From Paracidovorax wautersii (GTDB taxonomy: Bacteria > Pseudomonadota > Gammaproteobacteria > Burkholderiales > Burkholderiaceae_C), in assembly GCF_031453675.1 (NCBI RefSeq), contig NZ_JAVIZX010000001.1:3370001-3434000 (forward strand): a DNA stretch of 64,000 nt, in the 5' to 3' direction. The translations under genes and the position numbers were made by a program. Positions 36,097-48,183 of this stretch are shown here, piece by piece (the stretch's first letter is position 1; each line of letters starts with the position of its first letter). The notes beneath the pieces are model-generated. The model was not told the origin of the DNA. It saw only the letters and a list, made by a program, of their open reading frames with translations, and made no database searches.

Positions 36097-37092
36097 ATGT
36101 CCTTCTCCTCCGCACCGTCTTCCCGTCGCACCGTCGTCGCCGCCTTGCTTGCAACGTTTGCCGTGTCCCTGAGCGGCGTGGCCGCCGCGCAGACCGAGTG
36201 GCCGGCCCGGCCTGTAAAGATCGTTGTTCCCTATGCAGCCGGTGGTGCCGTCGACGTGGTGACGCGCAAGATCGCCCAGAAGCTGGGTGAACAAACCGGG
36301 CAGAGCTTCATTGTCGAGAACAAGCCGGGAGCCAGCAGCACCATCGGCAGCACGCAAGTGGCGCGCTCGGAAGCCGATGGCTACACGCTGCTCGCCAATG
36401 ACACCAGCTATGCACTGCTGCCGCACATCTTCAAGAGGCTGCCTTTCGACTACAACGCCGATCTGGTGCCGGTGAGCGCCTTTGTCTTCGCACCCATGTC
36501 CATGGTCGTCAGCGCCAGCTCTCCCTACAAGACATTGCCCGAACTGCTGGCATTCGCCAAGGCCAACCCGGGGCGTGTGACCTACGGCAGCGGCGGCGCA
36601 GGCACGCTGCCGCACTTTGCGGCCGAGGCGCTGGGCTTGGCAACCAACGTCAAGCTGCTGCACGTGCCCTTCAAGGGTGCCGCAGAGGCTACGCAGGCCG
36701 TACTGGGCAACACCATCGACATGCAGTTCGCCTCGCCGTCCGGCGTGGTCAGCAATGTGCAGGGCGGCAAGCTGCGCATGCTGGGTATCAGCGGTGACCA
36801 GCGTATTGCTCTGCTGCCCCAGGTGCCCACGTTTGCCGAATCCGGCGTGAAGGATTTCGGCGTGATCAACTGGACGGGCCTGTGGGCGCCCAAGGGCACG
36901 CCATCGGCGGTGCTGCAGCGTCTGCAAAAAGAGATTGCCACGGCCATGGCATCGCCCGACATGAAGGCGTTTTCCGCTAGCGTTGCGGCGCAGCCGCGCC
37001 ATGTGGATGCCGCCGCTTTCTCTGCGCTGCTCTCGGAGAGCTCGGCGCTCTGGGGCCAGGTGGCGGCGCGTTCGGGTTTCGACAAACAGTGA
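36097..37092 (+). CDS. TctC/Bug-type receptor
   Basis: A 331-residue receptor whose signal peptide ends near VAAAQTE (about residue 31). The Bug motifs are VPYAAGGAVDVVTRK and VENKPGASSTIGSTQ; HVPFKGAAEATQAVLGNTID lies near 190. It is the third receptor in a row, and its stop overlaps the start of the amidohydrolase gene by 4 bases (ATGA, 37089-37092), so receptor and enzyme are probably co-translated and may share a ligand. Confidence 0.93.
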   Translation: MSFSSAPSSRRTVVAALLATFAVSLSGVAAAQTEWPARPVKIVVPYAAGGAVDVVTRKIAQKLGEQTGQSFIVENKPGASSTIGSTQVARSEADGYTLLANDTSYALLPHIFKRLPFDYNADLVPVSAFVFAPMSMVVSASSPYKTLPELLAFAKANPGRVTYGSGGAGTLPHFAAEALGLATNVKLLHVPFKGAAEATQAVLGNTIDMQFASPSGVVSNVQGGKLRMLGISGDQRIALLPQVPTFAESGVKDFGVINWTGLWAPKGTPSAVLQRLQKEIATAMASPDMKAFSASVAAQPRHVDAAAFSALLSESSALWGQVAARSGFDKQ

Positions 37093-38012
37093 GGGCGGCA
37101 ATGCCCGGCACGCAGGACATCAGCGTTCACGCACGGGTTCCCCACTCTGTGGGCACCAACCGGCCGTCGCGCGTGCTGCCGGTGCTGGCCTGCGACAGCC
37201 ACATGCACATCTTCGATGCGCGTTTTGCGCCGTCGCCGCACTGGGCGCGCACGCCGCCTCATGCGCCGGTGGCGGCCTACCAGCAGCTGCAGCAGCGTCT
37301 GGGCACGGCGCGCACGGTGGTGGTCACGCCATCGACCTACGGCACCGACAACGCCTGCACGCTGGATGCGCTGGACCAGTTCGGCGACAGCGCACGCGGC
37401 GTGGCGGTGGTGGACGCTGCCGTGAGCGACGACGCGCTGGCCCAGTTGGCCGCGCGCAGGGTGCGCGGGCTGCGGGTGAACTTCGTCTCGCCGCAGTCCT
37501 GGGGCACGACCACGCCGGAGATGCTGGCCACGCTCGCAAGCAAGGTCGCGCGCCATGCCGACTGCGGCGGCTGGCATATCCAGGTGTTCGCCCAGCCGGA
37601 GCAGATCGTGGCGCTCGCGCCCCGGCTGAAGGCCCTGCCGGTGCCTTTGGTCATCGATCACATGGGGCGCATCGACCCGGCCGAGGGCCCGGGCGGCGGC
37701 GCCTACCGCGTGCTGCGGGAGCTGCTGGACGCGGGCGACACCTGGGTCAAGCTCTCGGGCGCCTACATGCGCTCCACGGCGCACGGCCCGGGCTACGCCG
37801 ACACGCTGCCGCTGGGCCACGCCCTGGTGCAGGCCGCGCCCGATCGGCTGGTGTGGGGCAGCGACTGGCCGCACACCACCGAGGCGCCCGGCACGGTGAA
37901 CGACGCCGACCTGGTGGATCTGCTGCAGGCCTGGGCGGGCTCCCCTGCGGTCATGGACCGCATCCTGGTGGACAACCCGGCGCGGCTGTACGGCTTTGCC
38001 CCAGCCCCTTGA
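37089..38012 (+). CDS. COG3618-type amidohydrolase (lactonase-like), second copy
   Basis: A 307-residue paralogue of the protein at 30184. Ligand-bearing motifs are CDSHMHIFD near residue 35, VIDHMGRID near 185 and WGSDWPHTTE near 257, with the shared VTPSTYGTDN near 78. It probably acts on a lactone or cyclic ester of a carboxylic acid. It overlaps the preceding receptor gene and lies 25 bases before the SMP-30 lactonase gene. Two paralogues in one cluster suggest either successive steps or two related substrates. Confidence 0.88.
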   Translation: MRAAMPGTQDISVHARVPHSVGTNRPSRVLPVLACDSHMHIFDARFAPSPHWARTPPHAPVAAYQQLQQRLGTARTVVVTPSTYGTDNACTLDALDQFGDSARGVAVVDAAVSDDALAQLAARRVRGLRVNFVSPQSWGTTTPEMLATLASKVARHADCGGWHIQVFAQPEQIVALAPRLKALPVPLVIDHMGRIDPAEGPGGGAYRVLRELLDAGDTWVKLSGAYMRSTAHGPGYADTLPLGHALVQAAPDRLVWGSDWPHTTEAPGTVNDADLVDLLQAWAGSPAVMDRILVDNPARLYGFAPAP

Positions 38013-38037
38013 AGACAGAAGAAGGAAGATCGCTGTC

Positions 38038-38961
38038 ATGTATTTGCTGCAAGCCCCGCTGGTCCGTGAACTGGACGTCTTTTCCACCATGCCCGATGCG
38101 CTGCGCCGCCCCCAGCGCAGCGACTGGGCCGACGCTAACCGCGGCGGCACGGTCACCGACTCGTTCCTCGAAGGCCCGGTGTTCGACGGCGCCGGCAACC
38201 TCTATGTGAGCGACATCCCCTGGGGCCGCATCTTCCGCATCGACTCGCAGGGCGCCTGGAGCCTCGTGGCCGAATACGACGGCGAGCCCAACGGCATGAA
38301 GTTCCTGGACGCCGGCACGCTGCTCATCACCGACTACAAGAACGGGCTGATGCGGCTCGACGTGGCCACCGGCCAGGTCTCGCCCTACCTGCAGCGCCGC
38401 AACAGCGAACGCTTCAAGGGCGTGAACGACCTGGTCTTCGATGCCGAAGGCAATCTTTACTTCACCGACCAGGGGCAGAGCGGCCTGCACGACCCGTCCG
38501 GGCGCCTGTACCGCCTGCGCCCTAACGGCCAGCTCGACCTGCTGCTGCACAACGTGCCCAGCCCCAACGGCGTGGCGCTGTCGCCCGATGGCCGCGTGCT
38601 GTACCTGGCCGTCACGCGCGGCAACTGCGTGTGGCGCGTGCCGCTGCTGCCCGACGGCAGCGTGGCCAAGGTGAGCCAGTTCTTCACCTCGTACGGCCCC
38701 AGCGGCCCGGACGGCCTGGCGGTGGATGCGCAGGGCCGGGTGCTGGTCGCCAACCCCGGCCTGGGCGTGGTCTGGGTCCTCAACGGCCGGGCCGAGCCGG
38801 AACGGGTGCTGCGCGGCATGCCCGGCAGCTCCACGACCAATCTAGCCTTCGGCGGTGCCGACCGGCGCACGCTCCATGTGACGGACTCCACGCATGGCCG
38901 CGTGCTGCGCACGGTGCTGGAGACGCCGGGCCTGCCTCTGCACCAGGGCGCGGCCGGCTGA
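38038..38961 (+). CDS. SMP-30/gluconolactonase-family protein
   Basis: A 307-residue six-bladed beta-propeller of the lactonase type. Metal ligands are visible as Glu in FLEGPVFDGAGNLYVSD (near residue 43), Asn in FKGVNDLVFDAEGNLYFTD (near 127) and Asp in GPDGLAVDAQGRVLVANPG (near 225). ATG 38038 follows GAAGGAAGAT; an ATG 14 codons upstream overlaps the amidohydrolase gene and is less likely. It probably opens a sugar-acid lactone ring. Last gene of the cluster. Confidence 0.9.
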   Translation: MYLLQAPLVRELDVFSTMPDALRRPQRSDWADANRGGTVTDSFLEGPVFDGAGNLYVSDIPWGRIFRIDSQGAWSLVAEYDGEPNGMKFLDAGTLLITDYKNGLMRLDVATGQVSPYLQRRNSERFKGVNDLVFDAEGNLYFTDQGQSGLHDPSGRLYRLRPNGQLDLLLHNVPSPNGVALSPDGRVLYLAVTRGNCVWRVPLLPDGSVAKVSQFFTSYGPSGPDGLAVDAQGRVLVANPGLGVVWVLNGRAEPERVLRGMPGSSTTNLAFGGADRRTLHVTDSTHGRVLRTVLETPGLPLHQGAAG

Positions 38962-39050
38962 TGGCCCGGATGCGGCGCCTCCGCAGGGGGCGCCGCCGTG
39001 CCCTGCGGGCCGCCTGCTTTTAGAAAATAACTATTCCCGGCATCTAATGA

Positions 39051-41351
<2,301 letters not shown>

Positions 41352-41366
41352 TCGTCGACACGTTCT

Positions 41367-41400
41367 AAGGCCCGCAGCCCTTTGGCTGCGGGCCTTTTCT
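41367..41400 (+). terminator. Intrinsic terminator of katG
   Basis: AAGGCCCGCAGCC (41367-41379) pairs perfectly with GGCTGCGGGCCTT (41384-41396) across a 4-base loop; TTTTCT follows. It starts 15 bases after the katG stop. Confidence 0.92.
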
Positions 41401-41516
41401 CTTTGAAAGAGGGCTTTTGTAGGAAGACGGCGTCTTCTTTGGGGCAAATTGCTGCAGGCGCACTGTCAAGGGGGTGCGCGCAATAAACTGGCCCATTGCC
41501 CTAGGAGAACCAATTC

Positions 41517-42797
41517 ATGCATTCGGACATCGTGATCGTGGGCGGCGGCGCCGGCGGCCTGGAGCTGGCCGCCCGTCTGGGCCGCAGCCTGGGCGCCCGG
41601 CAGGGCCGCGAGCGCGTACTGCTGGTGGACCGCTCTCCCTTCCACATCTGGAAGCCCACGCTGCACGAAGTGGCCGCCGGCACGCTGGATGCCCACCAGG
41701 AAGGCCTGTCCTACCCCGTGCTGGCGCGGCGCAACCATTTCGGCTTTGCCATCGGCGACTTGATCGGGCTGGACGCCGCCCGCAAGACCATCGAGCTGGG
41801 CGAGATCCGCAATGCCGAGGGCGACCTGCTCGTGCCGCGCCGCACGGTGAGCTTCACCCGGCTGGTGCTGGCCATCGGCAGCGGCTCCAACGCGTTCGGC
41901 ACGCCGGGCATCGAGCACGCCTATCTGCTGGAGAACGTGCGCGATGCGCAGCGTTTCCATGCGGACTGGCTGGGCGCCTGCGCCCGTGCTTCGTTTGCCG
42001 ACAACCGCGCGCTGTCGATCGCCATCGTCGGCGCGGGTGCCACGGGCGTGGAGCTGTCGGCCGAATTGCTGGAGGCCCACGCCGAGCTGCTGGAGAGCCT
42101 GGGCAGCAGCCAGCGGTTCCGCCTGGACATCACCCTGGTCGAGGGCGGCAGCCGCATCCTGGGCGGGCTGCCCGAGAAAATTTCGGGCCAGGCCGAAGTG
42201 GCCCTGCGCCGCAAGCAGGTGAACGTGCTGACGGGCACCCGCGTGACCGAGATCCGCCCCGGCGCCCTGGTGACGGCCGGCGGGGAGATTCCGGCCGACC
42301 TGGTCGTCTGGGCGGCCGGCATCAAGGCGGCGGATGCCAATGCGGCCATGGGACTGGAGGTGAACCGCCTCAACCAGTTCATCGTGGACGACCGCCTGCG
42401 CACCTCGGCCCCGGACATCCTGGCGTTCGGCGACTGCGCCGCCTGCCCGTGGGTGGACGGCAAGACCGTGCCGGCCCGCGCGCAGGCCGCGCACCAGCAG
42501 GCCGACTACCTGGCCCGCGTGCTGGGTGCCTTGCTGCGCGAGCAGGAAGTGACGGAGCCCTTCGTCTACAAGGACTTCGGCTCGCTGGTCTCGCTGGGCG
42601 ACAACAAGGGCGTGGGCAACCTCATGGGCGGCCTGGGCGGGCGCAACTTCTTCGTCGAAGGCCTGATCGCCAAGTGGATGTACATGTCCCTGCACCTGAA
42701 CCACCACCGCGCCATCCTGGGCGTGGGCAAGACGGTGGTGCTGGCGCTGGCGCGGCTGCTGCAGCAGCGGGTGTCCGGCCGGCTCAAGCTGCACTGA
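41517..42797 (+). CDS. Type-II NADH dehydrogenase-like FAD-dependent oxidoreductase
   Basis: A 426-residue flavoprotein with two nucleotide-binding folds: SDIVIVGGGAGGLELAARLG (residues 3-22, FAD) and IAIVGAGATGVELSAELLE (near 173, NAD(P)H). The FAD C-terminal motif is ILAFGDCAACP near 300. The C-terminal stretch LIAKWMYMSLHLNHHRAIL, then VVLALARLL is amphipathic, as in membrane-associated NDH-2. It likely oxidises NADH and reduces quinone. CTAGGAGAACC precedes ATG 41517. Confidence 0.9.
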   Translation: MHSDIVIVGGGAGGLELAARLGRSLGARQGRERVLLVDRSPFHIWKPTLHEVAAGTLDAHQEGLSYPVLARRNHFGFAIGDLIGLDAARKTIELGEIRNAEGDLLVPRRTVSFTRLVLAIGSGSNAFGTPGIEHAYLLENVRDAQRFHADWLGACARASFADNRALSIAIVGAGATGVELSAELLEAHAELLESLGSSQRFRLDITLVEGGSRILGGLPEKISGQAEVALRRKQVNVLTGTRVTEIRPGALVTAGGEIPADLVVWAAGIKAADANAAMGLEVNRLNQFIVDDRLRTSAPDILAFGDCAACPWVDGKTVPARAQAAHQQADYLARVLGALLREQEVTEPFVYKDFGSLVSLGDNKGVGNLMGGLGGRNFFVEGLIAKWMYMSLHLNHHRAILGVGKTVVLALARLLQQRVSGRLKLH

Positions 42798-42837
42798 GCG
42801 GCGCCGCTTCGACGCCGCGGCCCCGTCGTCGTCGCGC

Positions 42838-43224
42838 TCAGGTGGCGGCGGCGGGCAGGTAGTGCAGGTGCAGCGCGCGCCAGCCGGCGCCGGTGCGGTG
42901 CCACCGCTCGGTGAACTGCACGGCGGGCAGCGCGCCGCGCGGGGTGACGATGCGGCCGGTGCCGCGCACCTCCACCACGCCGTCGCTGACCGGGTGCAGG
43001 GCCCGCTCCAGATCTTCCGTGCGGCTTCCGGCCGGGAACCAGCGCCGCTCGCGGACGGCCGCCGCAATGCCGCCGAGCTGCTGCGCGCGGGTTTCGGTGC
43101 CCGCCTCGCTCACGACGAAGAAGGCCGGGTCCTGCAACTGCGCGAGGACGTCCGTGTCGCCGCGCACATAGGCCGCGTACCACGCGGCGCGGGTGGCTTG
43201 CAGATCATTCCAGTCCTGGGTCAT
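42838..43224 (-). CDS. SnoaL-like/NTF2-fold (DUF4440-type) protein
   Basis: A 128-residue protein with the cone-shaped NTF2-like pattern: an N-terminal helix (ATRAAWYAAYVRGDTDVLAQ), FFVVSEAGTETRAQQ in the middle, and strands ending VQFTERWHRTGAGWRALHLH near residue 105. These proteins bind small molecules; the function here is unknown. ATG 43224 is the likely start. It follows the HD-domain gene by 8 bases on the same strand, suggesting a two-gene unit. Confidence 0.78.
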   Translation of the reverse strand: MTQDWNDLQATRAAWYAAYVRGDTDVLAQLQDPAFFVVSEAGTETRAQQLGGIAAAVRERRWFPAGSRTEDLERALHPVSDGVVEVRGTGRIVTPRGALPAVQFTERWHRTGAGWRALHLHYLPAAAT

Positions 43225-43232
43225 GGTCGTGT

Positions 43233-43922
43233 CTATCCTGCCGTGATTTCGTCCAGAAAGCCGTCGTAGAAGTCGCGCAGCCGCTGTTGCCGGACGGCGG
43301 CCAGCCGGGCGCCCTCGGCGGTCTGGAAGCCCGTGGCCAGGTGGAACAGCTTGGTCTGGAAGTGGTCCAGCGTGAAGCGGCCGTCGTCCAGCGGGCGCCG
43401 CTCGGCGCGGGCGTCCACCGGGTCGTAGAGCGCACGGCCCATGCGCCCGCCCACGTAGAAGCAGCGCGCCGCGCCCACCAGGCCGATGGCGTCCAGCCGG
43501 TCCGCGTCCTGCAGGATGCGCGCCTCCAGGCTTTGCGGCGCGATGCCGGCGCTGAAGCTGTGCGCGGCGATGGCGTGGCCCACGGCCGCAGTGCGTGCTT
43601 CCGTCCAGCCCAGCGCAGCCAGCACGCCGGCGGCCTTGTCGGCCGACAGGCGCGAGGCCTGGGCGCGGTGGGGCGCGTTCTTCTCCACATGCACGCAGTC
43701 GTGCAGCAGCGTGGCGGCCAGCAGCACGTCGGTATCGCCGCCTTCCGCGGCGGCGATGCGCTGCACGTTGCGCCACACGCGCTGCAGGTGGGCCAGGTCG
43801 TGCGCGCCGTCGCCGGCGGTGGCGGCGTCCAGCGCATGGGGCAGCAGCGCGCGGGCCAGCGCGGCGTGGGGCGCGAAGGCGAGGGCGGGGTCCGTGTCGG
43901 CGGGGGCAGGGAGAGTCGTCAT
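43233..43922 (-). CDS. HD-domain phosphohydrolase
   Basis: A 229-residue HD-superfamily protein. Metal-binding motifs are DGAHDLAHLQRVWRNV near residue 38 (His), LLHDCVHVEKN near 72 (His-Asp) and QDADRLDAIGLVGAARCF near 139 (Asp), the layout of YedJ-like phosphohydrolases. Their substrates are usually nucleotides. ATG 43922 is preferred: longer starts at 43958 and 44078 would run through the dispersed repeat and lack similarity. No good Shine-Dalgarno is visible. Confidence 0.85.
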   Translation of the reverse strand: MTTLPAPADTDPALAFAPHAALARALLPHALDAATAGDGAHDLAHLQRVWRNVQRIAAAEGGDTDVLLAATLLHDCVHVEKNAPHRAQASRLSADKAAGVLAALGWTEARTAAVGHAIAAHSFSAGIAPQSLEARILQDADRLDAIGLVGAARCFYVGGRMGRALYDPVDARAERRPLDDGRFTLDHFQTKLFHLATGFQTAEGARLAAVRQQRLRDFYDGFLDEITAG

Positions 43923-43972
43923 GGGGGCAGGCAGGGGGGCGGATCGGCCGGCCGCCATGCGCCGGGTGCTTG

Positions 43973-44067
43973 TCAAATTTGATAGCTGCTTGCGCTTATC
44001 CATCAACGGATTCAGATATGAATCTATCTGAATCGCTTGTCTGGCAAGCGCAAGCTGCTCACTTTTT
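43973..44067 (+). repeat. Dispersed repeat copy 7 (two partial units)
   Basis: TTTGATAGCTGCTTGCGCTT, then ATCCATCAACGG (about 43978-44009), and an inverted piece TGGCAAGCGCAAGCTGCTCA (44042-44061) lie between the PAS-LuxR and HD genes. The middle adds TTCAGATATGAATCTATCTG, itself repeat-like. Confidence 0.6.
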
Positions 44068-44074
44068 ATGCGGT

Positions 44075-44620
44075 TCAACCGGCCAGCAGCTTCTGCACCA
44101 GATCGCCCGCCGTGGAGGCGCCGTACTTGCGCATCAGCCGCGCGCGGTAGATCTCGACCGTGCGGTGGCTGATGTCGAGCGCGCGGCCGATCTCCTTGGA
44201 GGTCATGCCGTCCAGCAGCCGTGCGGCCACCTCGCGCTCGCGGCCGGTGAGTTCGGCCTTCACCGGGCGCTGCGAGCTCAGGTCTTCGAAGCTCCAGATG
44301 CCCGATTCATGCGGCGCCTCGCGGTTGAGCGCGCGGCCGGAGACGTGGCACCAGAAGACCTCGCCGCTGGCGCGCTTCATGATGCGGTTGTCGGCGTAGT
44401 GGCCCTTGGCGTTGAGGATGGGCTCCATGCGCTTGCCCAGGCGCTCGTACTCGTCGGCGGATGGGTAGAGGATGCGGAACGACTGGCCGATCAGCAGCTC
44501 GCGCGAGGCGCCGAACATCTCGCAGACGTGCCGGTTGCAGTCCACCATGGTGCGGTTGCGCGAGATGACCAGCCCGACGGGCGCCATGTCGAAAGCCAGG
44601 CGGTAGTCGGCAACGTCCAT
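44075..44620 (-). CDS. PAS domain LuxR-type transcriptional regulator
   Basis: A 181-residue one-component regulator. An N-terminal PAS fold (residues 5-105) includes YRLAFDMAPVGLVISRNRTM and FRILYPSADEYERLGKRM; the C-terminal LuxR/NarL helix-turn-helix (118-178) is LTGREREVAARLLDGMTSKE, then IGRALDISHRTVEIYRARLM. It is divergent from scoAB with inverted repeats between, so it likely regulates CoA-transferase genes for short 3-oxoacids. No phosphorylation domain is present; the PAS domain may bind a small ligand. Confidence 0.9.
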   Translation of the reverse strand: MDVADYRLAFDMAPVGLVISRNRTMVDCNRHVCEMFGASRELLIGQSFRILYPSADEYERLGKRMEPILNAKGHYADNRIMKRASGEVFWCHVSGRALNREAPHESGIWSFEDLSSQRPVKAELTGREREVAARLLDGMTSKEIGRALDISHRTVEIYRARLMRKYGASTAGDLVQKLLAG

Positions 44621-44643
44621 GGTGGTGAAAATATTTAGGGGGA

Positions 44644-44684
44644 ACTACTTAAGATGGTACGTAGTATCGTAGCGCATCCATCTT
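44644..44684. promoter_or_regulatory. Inverted repeats between the PAS-LuxR gene and scoA
   Basis: In this 79-base divergent region ACTAC (44644-44648) faces GTAGT (44661-44665), TACG-TAGTAT-CGTA spans 44658-44671, and AAGATGG (44651-44657) faces CCATCTT (44678-44684). Candidate binding sites for the adjacent LuxR-type regulator. Confidence 0.4.
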
Positions 44685-44699
44685 GATGAGGAGACTCCA

Positions 44700-45512
44700 G
44701 TGAACAAGGTTTTCCCTTCCGCGGACGAGGCGCTCCAGGGCGTCGTGGCCGATGGCCAGCTGCTGGCCGTGGGCGGCTTCGGGCTGTGCGGCATCCCCGA
44801 GGCGCTGATCGATGCGCTGCGTGATTCCGGCGCCAAGCAGCTCACCGTCATTTCCAACAATGCGGGCGTGGACGGCTTCGGCCTGGGCAAGCTGCTGGAG
44901 ACGCGCCAGATCAAGAAGATGATCTCGTCCTATGTGGGCGAGAACAAGGAGTTCGAGCGCCAGTACCTGGCCGGCGAGCTGGAGCTGGAGTTCACGCCCC
45001 AGGGCACGCTGGCCGAGAAGCTGCGCGCCGGCGGCGCGGGCATTCCGGCCTTCTTCACCAAGACCGGCGTGGGCACCATCGTCGCCGAGGGCAAGGAACT
45101 GCGCGAGTTCGACGGCGAAACCTACGTGATGGAGCGCGCGCTGGTGCCCGACGTGGCGCTGGTCAAGGCACACCGCGCCGACAAGTCCGGCAACCTGCAG
45201 TTCCGCCTCACGGCCCGCAACTTCAACCCCGCGGCCGCCACGGCCGGCAAGGTCTGCATCGTCGAGGTCGAGGAGATCGTCGAGACCGGCCAGATCGCGC
45301 CCGACGATGTGCACCTGCCCGGCATCTACGTGCACCGCATCGTGCACAACCCGAACCCCGAAAAGCGCATCGAGAAACGCACCGTGAGCGCCGCTGCGCC
45401 CGTCGATCCCGTGGCCGCCAAGGTGGAAGCCCAGGCTGTGATCGCCCAGGCCGCCGCCGGCAGCGAACTGCCCGTGCCGACCGTGCCCGCCAACAAGAAA
45501 GAAGGAGCCTGA
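44700..45512 (+). CDS. scoA: 3-oxoacid CoA-transferase subunit A
   Basis: A 270-residue family I CoA-transferase alpha subunit. Visible motifs are [17 protein letters not shown] near residue 24, [18 protein letters not shown] and a [20 protein letters not shown] segment. The start is GTG 44700, 7 bases after GAGGAG; no ATG gives the family N-terminus. With subunit B it moves CoA from succinyl-CoA to acetoacetate or another 3-oxoacid. The C-terminal 35 residues are Ala/Val-rich and longer than usual. Confidence 0.93.
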   Translation: MNKVFPSADEALQGVVADGQLLAVGGFGLCGIPEALIDALRDSGAKQLTVISNNAGVDGFGLGKLLETRQIKKMISSYVGENKEFERQYLAGELELEFTPQGTLAEKLRAGGAGIPAFFTKTGVGTIVAEGKELREFDGETYVMERALVPDVALVKAHRADKSGNLQFRLTARNFNPAAATAGKVCIVEVEEIVETGQIAPDDVHLPGIYVHRIVHNPNPEKRIEKRTVSAAAPVDPVAAKVEAQAVIAQAAAGSELPVPTVPANKKEGA

Positions 45513-45513
45513 C

Positions 45514-46152
<639 letters not shown>

Positions 46153-46175
46153 CCCTTCGTTCTCGCTTTGCCAAG

Positions 46176-46206
46176 AAAAAGGCCCGGTTCTGCCGGGCCT
46201 TTTTTT
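46176..46206. terminator. Bidirectional terminator between scoB and opgG
   Basis: AAAAAGGCCCGG (46176-46187), a 5-base loop, then CCGGGCCTTTTTTT (46193-46206). T runs on both strands suit both convergent genes. Confidence 0.92.
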
Positions 46207-46221
46207 GTTGCTGTCCGCCGC

Positions 46222-47832
46222 TCAGGGCTTGGCGGCCGGGGCGGCCGGCGGCTGCGCCGGCGGGTTCGGTGGGATCTGGTAGCTCCAGGTCTCGCTGATG
46301 GCCTTGTCGCCCTGCATCAGCGCGGCGCGCATTTCCACCGGCTGGGCCGGGTTCTTCACCTTCACGCGCACCGTCAGACGCCAGCCCTGGATGGCCGGGT
46401 TGCGCTGGATGTTCACGCCCAGCAGTTCGGCGTTGTTGTCCACGCTGACCTGCGGGTTGATGGCCGCCCCGCTGGGCAGTTGCGCGACCGCCGGGCCCTC
46501 GAAGTCGATCATGAAGGCGCTGGCGCCGTCCAGCTTGCGGATCAGGTTGGCCTGCAGTTCCTCGCTTTCGGTGTGCAGGGTCTGCTTCACCCAGGCGTTG
46601 TCGGCGCCGTGCAGCGCGGGCTCGTCGGTCGTCCAGTGCATGCGGTAGGCAAATTCCAGCATCTCGCCCTTGCGGTTGGTGCCCTCGGGCGTCCAGAAGG
46701 CCACGATGTTGTCGTTGGTCTCGTCCGGCGTGGGGATCTCCATCAGCGTGACATGGCCCTTGCCCCAGTTGCCCTGCGGCTCGATCCAGGCGCTGGGGCG
46801 CAGGTCGTAGCGGTCCTTGAGGTCTTCGTAGCGGCCGAACTCGCGCCCGCGCTGCAGCAGGCCGAAGCCCTTGGGGTTCTCGACCGCGAAGGAGCTGATG
46901 GCCAGTTGGCGCGGGTTGTTCAGCGGGCGCCACAGCCATTCGTCCTTGCCTGTGTGGATCGCCAGGCCGTTGGAGTCGTGGATGGCCGGGCGGAAGTTGC
47001 CGTTCTTGAGGGCCGACTGCTGGTTGGGTCCGAACAGGAACATGCTCGTCAGCGGCGCGATGCCCAGGGTCTTGATGTCGCCGCGCACGAAGATGCGCGA
47101 CTGCACATCGACCACCGCGTCCTTGCCGCCCGGGGTCACGATGAACTGGTAGGCGCCGGTGGCGCGCGGCGAGTCGAGCAGCGCATAGATCACGACCTGC
47201 TTGTCGTTGGCGGCGGGGCGCTGGATCCAGAACTCGCGGAAGTTGGGAAACTCCTCGCCGCCCGGTGGCGCCGTGTCGATGGCCAGCCCGCGGCTGGACA
47301 GCCCATAGACCTGGCCCTTGCCGATCACGCGGAAGTAGCTGGCGCCCAGGAAGCTCACGATCTCATCGAGCTTGTCCGGCTGGTTGATGGGATAGAGCAC
47401 CCGAAAGCCGGCGTAGCCGAGCTGGCTGGTGGCGCCCTTGTCGAAGTTGAGGTTGCCGAAGTCGAAGCGCTCCGGGTCGTACTTGATCTCTTGTACTCCC
47501 TGGTCGGTGATCTCGTTGATACGCACCGGGGCATTGAAGTGCATGCCCTGGTGGTAGAAGTTCAGCCGGAAGGGCGTGGGCTGGTCGCGCCACTCGAAGC
47601 GGTCAGTCCGGGGCTGCATCTTCTGGTAATCGGCGAACTGCATGCCGCTGAACACGGGCGGCAGGTTGCTGACCGGGGCCGCATAGGGCTTGTCCACCAG
47701 GGCGCGCGCCTGCTGGGTCACGTCGTCGAGCGAGAACGCGCTGGCTCCGGCCGACCAGAGCATGGACGCGGTGCAGGCCAGGGTCAGAAAGGTGGAGCGA
47801 ACGCGCGGGGCGGAGCGGACGGACATCGGCAT
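46222..47832 (-). CDS. opgG: Periplasmic glucan biosynthesis protein G
   Basis: A 536-residue periplasmic protein needed for osmoregulated periplasmic glucan (OPG) synthesis. A Sec signal peptide ends at GASA (about residue 32), followed by [18 protein letters not shown]. OpgG hallmarks include [59 protein letters not shown] and [17 protein letters not shown]. The lack of a twin-arginine signal favours OpgG over OpgD. The glucosyltransferase gene opgH is not adjacent, unlike in E. coli. ATG 47832 is chosen, 47826 being possible. Confidence 0.92.
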   Translation of the reverse strand: MPMSVRSAPRVRSTFLTLACTASMLWSAGASAFSLDDVTQQARALVDKPYAAPVSNLPPVFSGMQFADYQKMQPRTDRFEWRDQPTPFRLNFYHQGMHFNAPVRINEITDQGVQEIKYDPERFDFGNLNFDKGATSQLGYAGFRVLYPINQPDKLDEIVSFLGASYFRVIGKGQVYGLSSRGLAIDTAPPGGEEFPNFREFWIQRPAANDKQVVIYALLDSPRATGAYQFIVTPGGKDAVVDVQSRIFVRGDIKTLGIAPLTSMFLFGPNQQSALKNGNFRPAIHDSNGLAIHTGKDEWLWRPLNNPRQLAISSFAVENPKGFGLLQRGREFGRYEDLKDRYDLRPSAWIEPQGNWGKGHVTLMEIPTPDETNDNIVAFWTPEGTNRKGEMLEFAYRMHWTTDEPALHGADNAWVKQTLHTESEELQANLIRKLDGASAFMIDFEGPAVAQLPSGAAINPQVSVDNNAELLGVNIQRNPAIQGWRLTVRVKVKNPAQPVEMRAALMQGDKAISETWSYQIPPNPPAQPPAAPAAKP

Positions 47833-48183
47833 GATGGTCGGTGGAAGAGAGGATGAGGCAAGGCAAGCAAGCCGGGTGCCTGCGGCGGCGGCCCCGCGAT
47901 GTGGCTGGAGGGTGGGGCGGGAAAAAAGAGCCGGGAGAGCCGGTGGCGCCTGTAGCCCAGGGGCAGGCGACGCAGTCACCGTGGAGGGCGAACCCCGCAG
48001 AGAGCGGGGCGGTTGTGCGCGATGGGGCTGGGCAAGATGCATTCCGAAACGAAGCGCACCCCTCAGGTGCGGCGAACGAACATGGGCTTAGCTTAGCATC
48101 CGTGCCTTGGCGATCCCGTCTGAGATGCAGGGGATTCGTGCAGAAATCGGCGCACGTTGCAGTCCATTTATGAAAGTTACGGA
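47833..48183. other. Divergent intergenic region, opgG/bglX (351 bases)
   Basis: No gene is seen. It must hold both promoters. TTAGCTTAGCATCC (about 48089-48102) is the most AT-rich spot and could belong to a promoter; no operator-like palindrome was noticed. Confidence 0.5.

Noticed and set aside
46222-47832. OpgD instead of OpgG
   Set aside because: OpgD is exported by a twin-arginine signal; this N-terminus has an ordinary Sec-type signal and the sequence follows OpgG closely.
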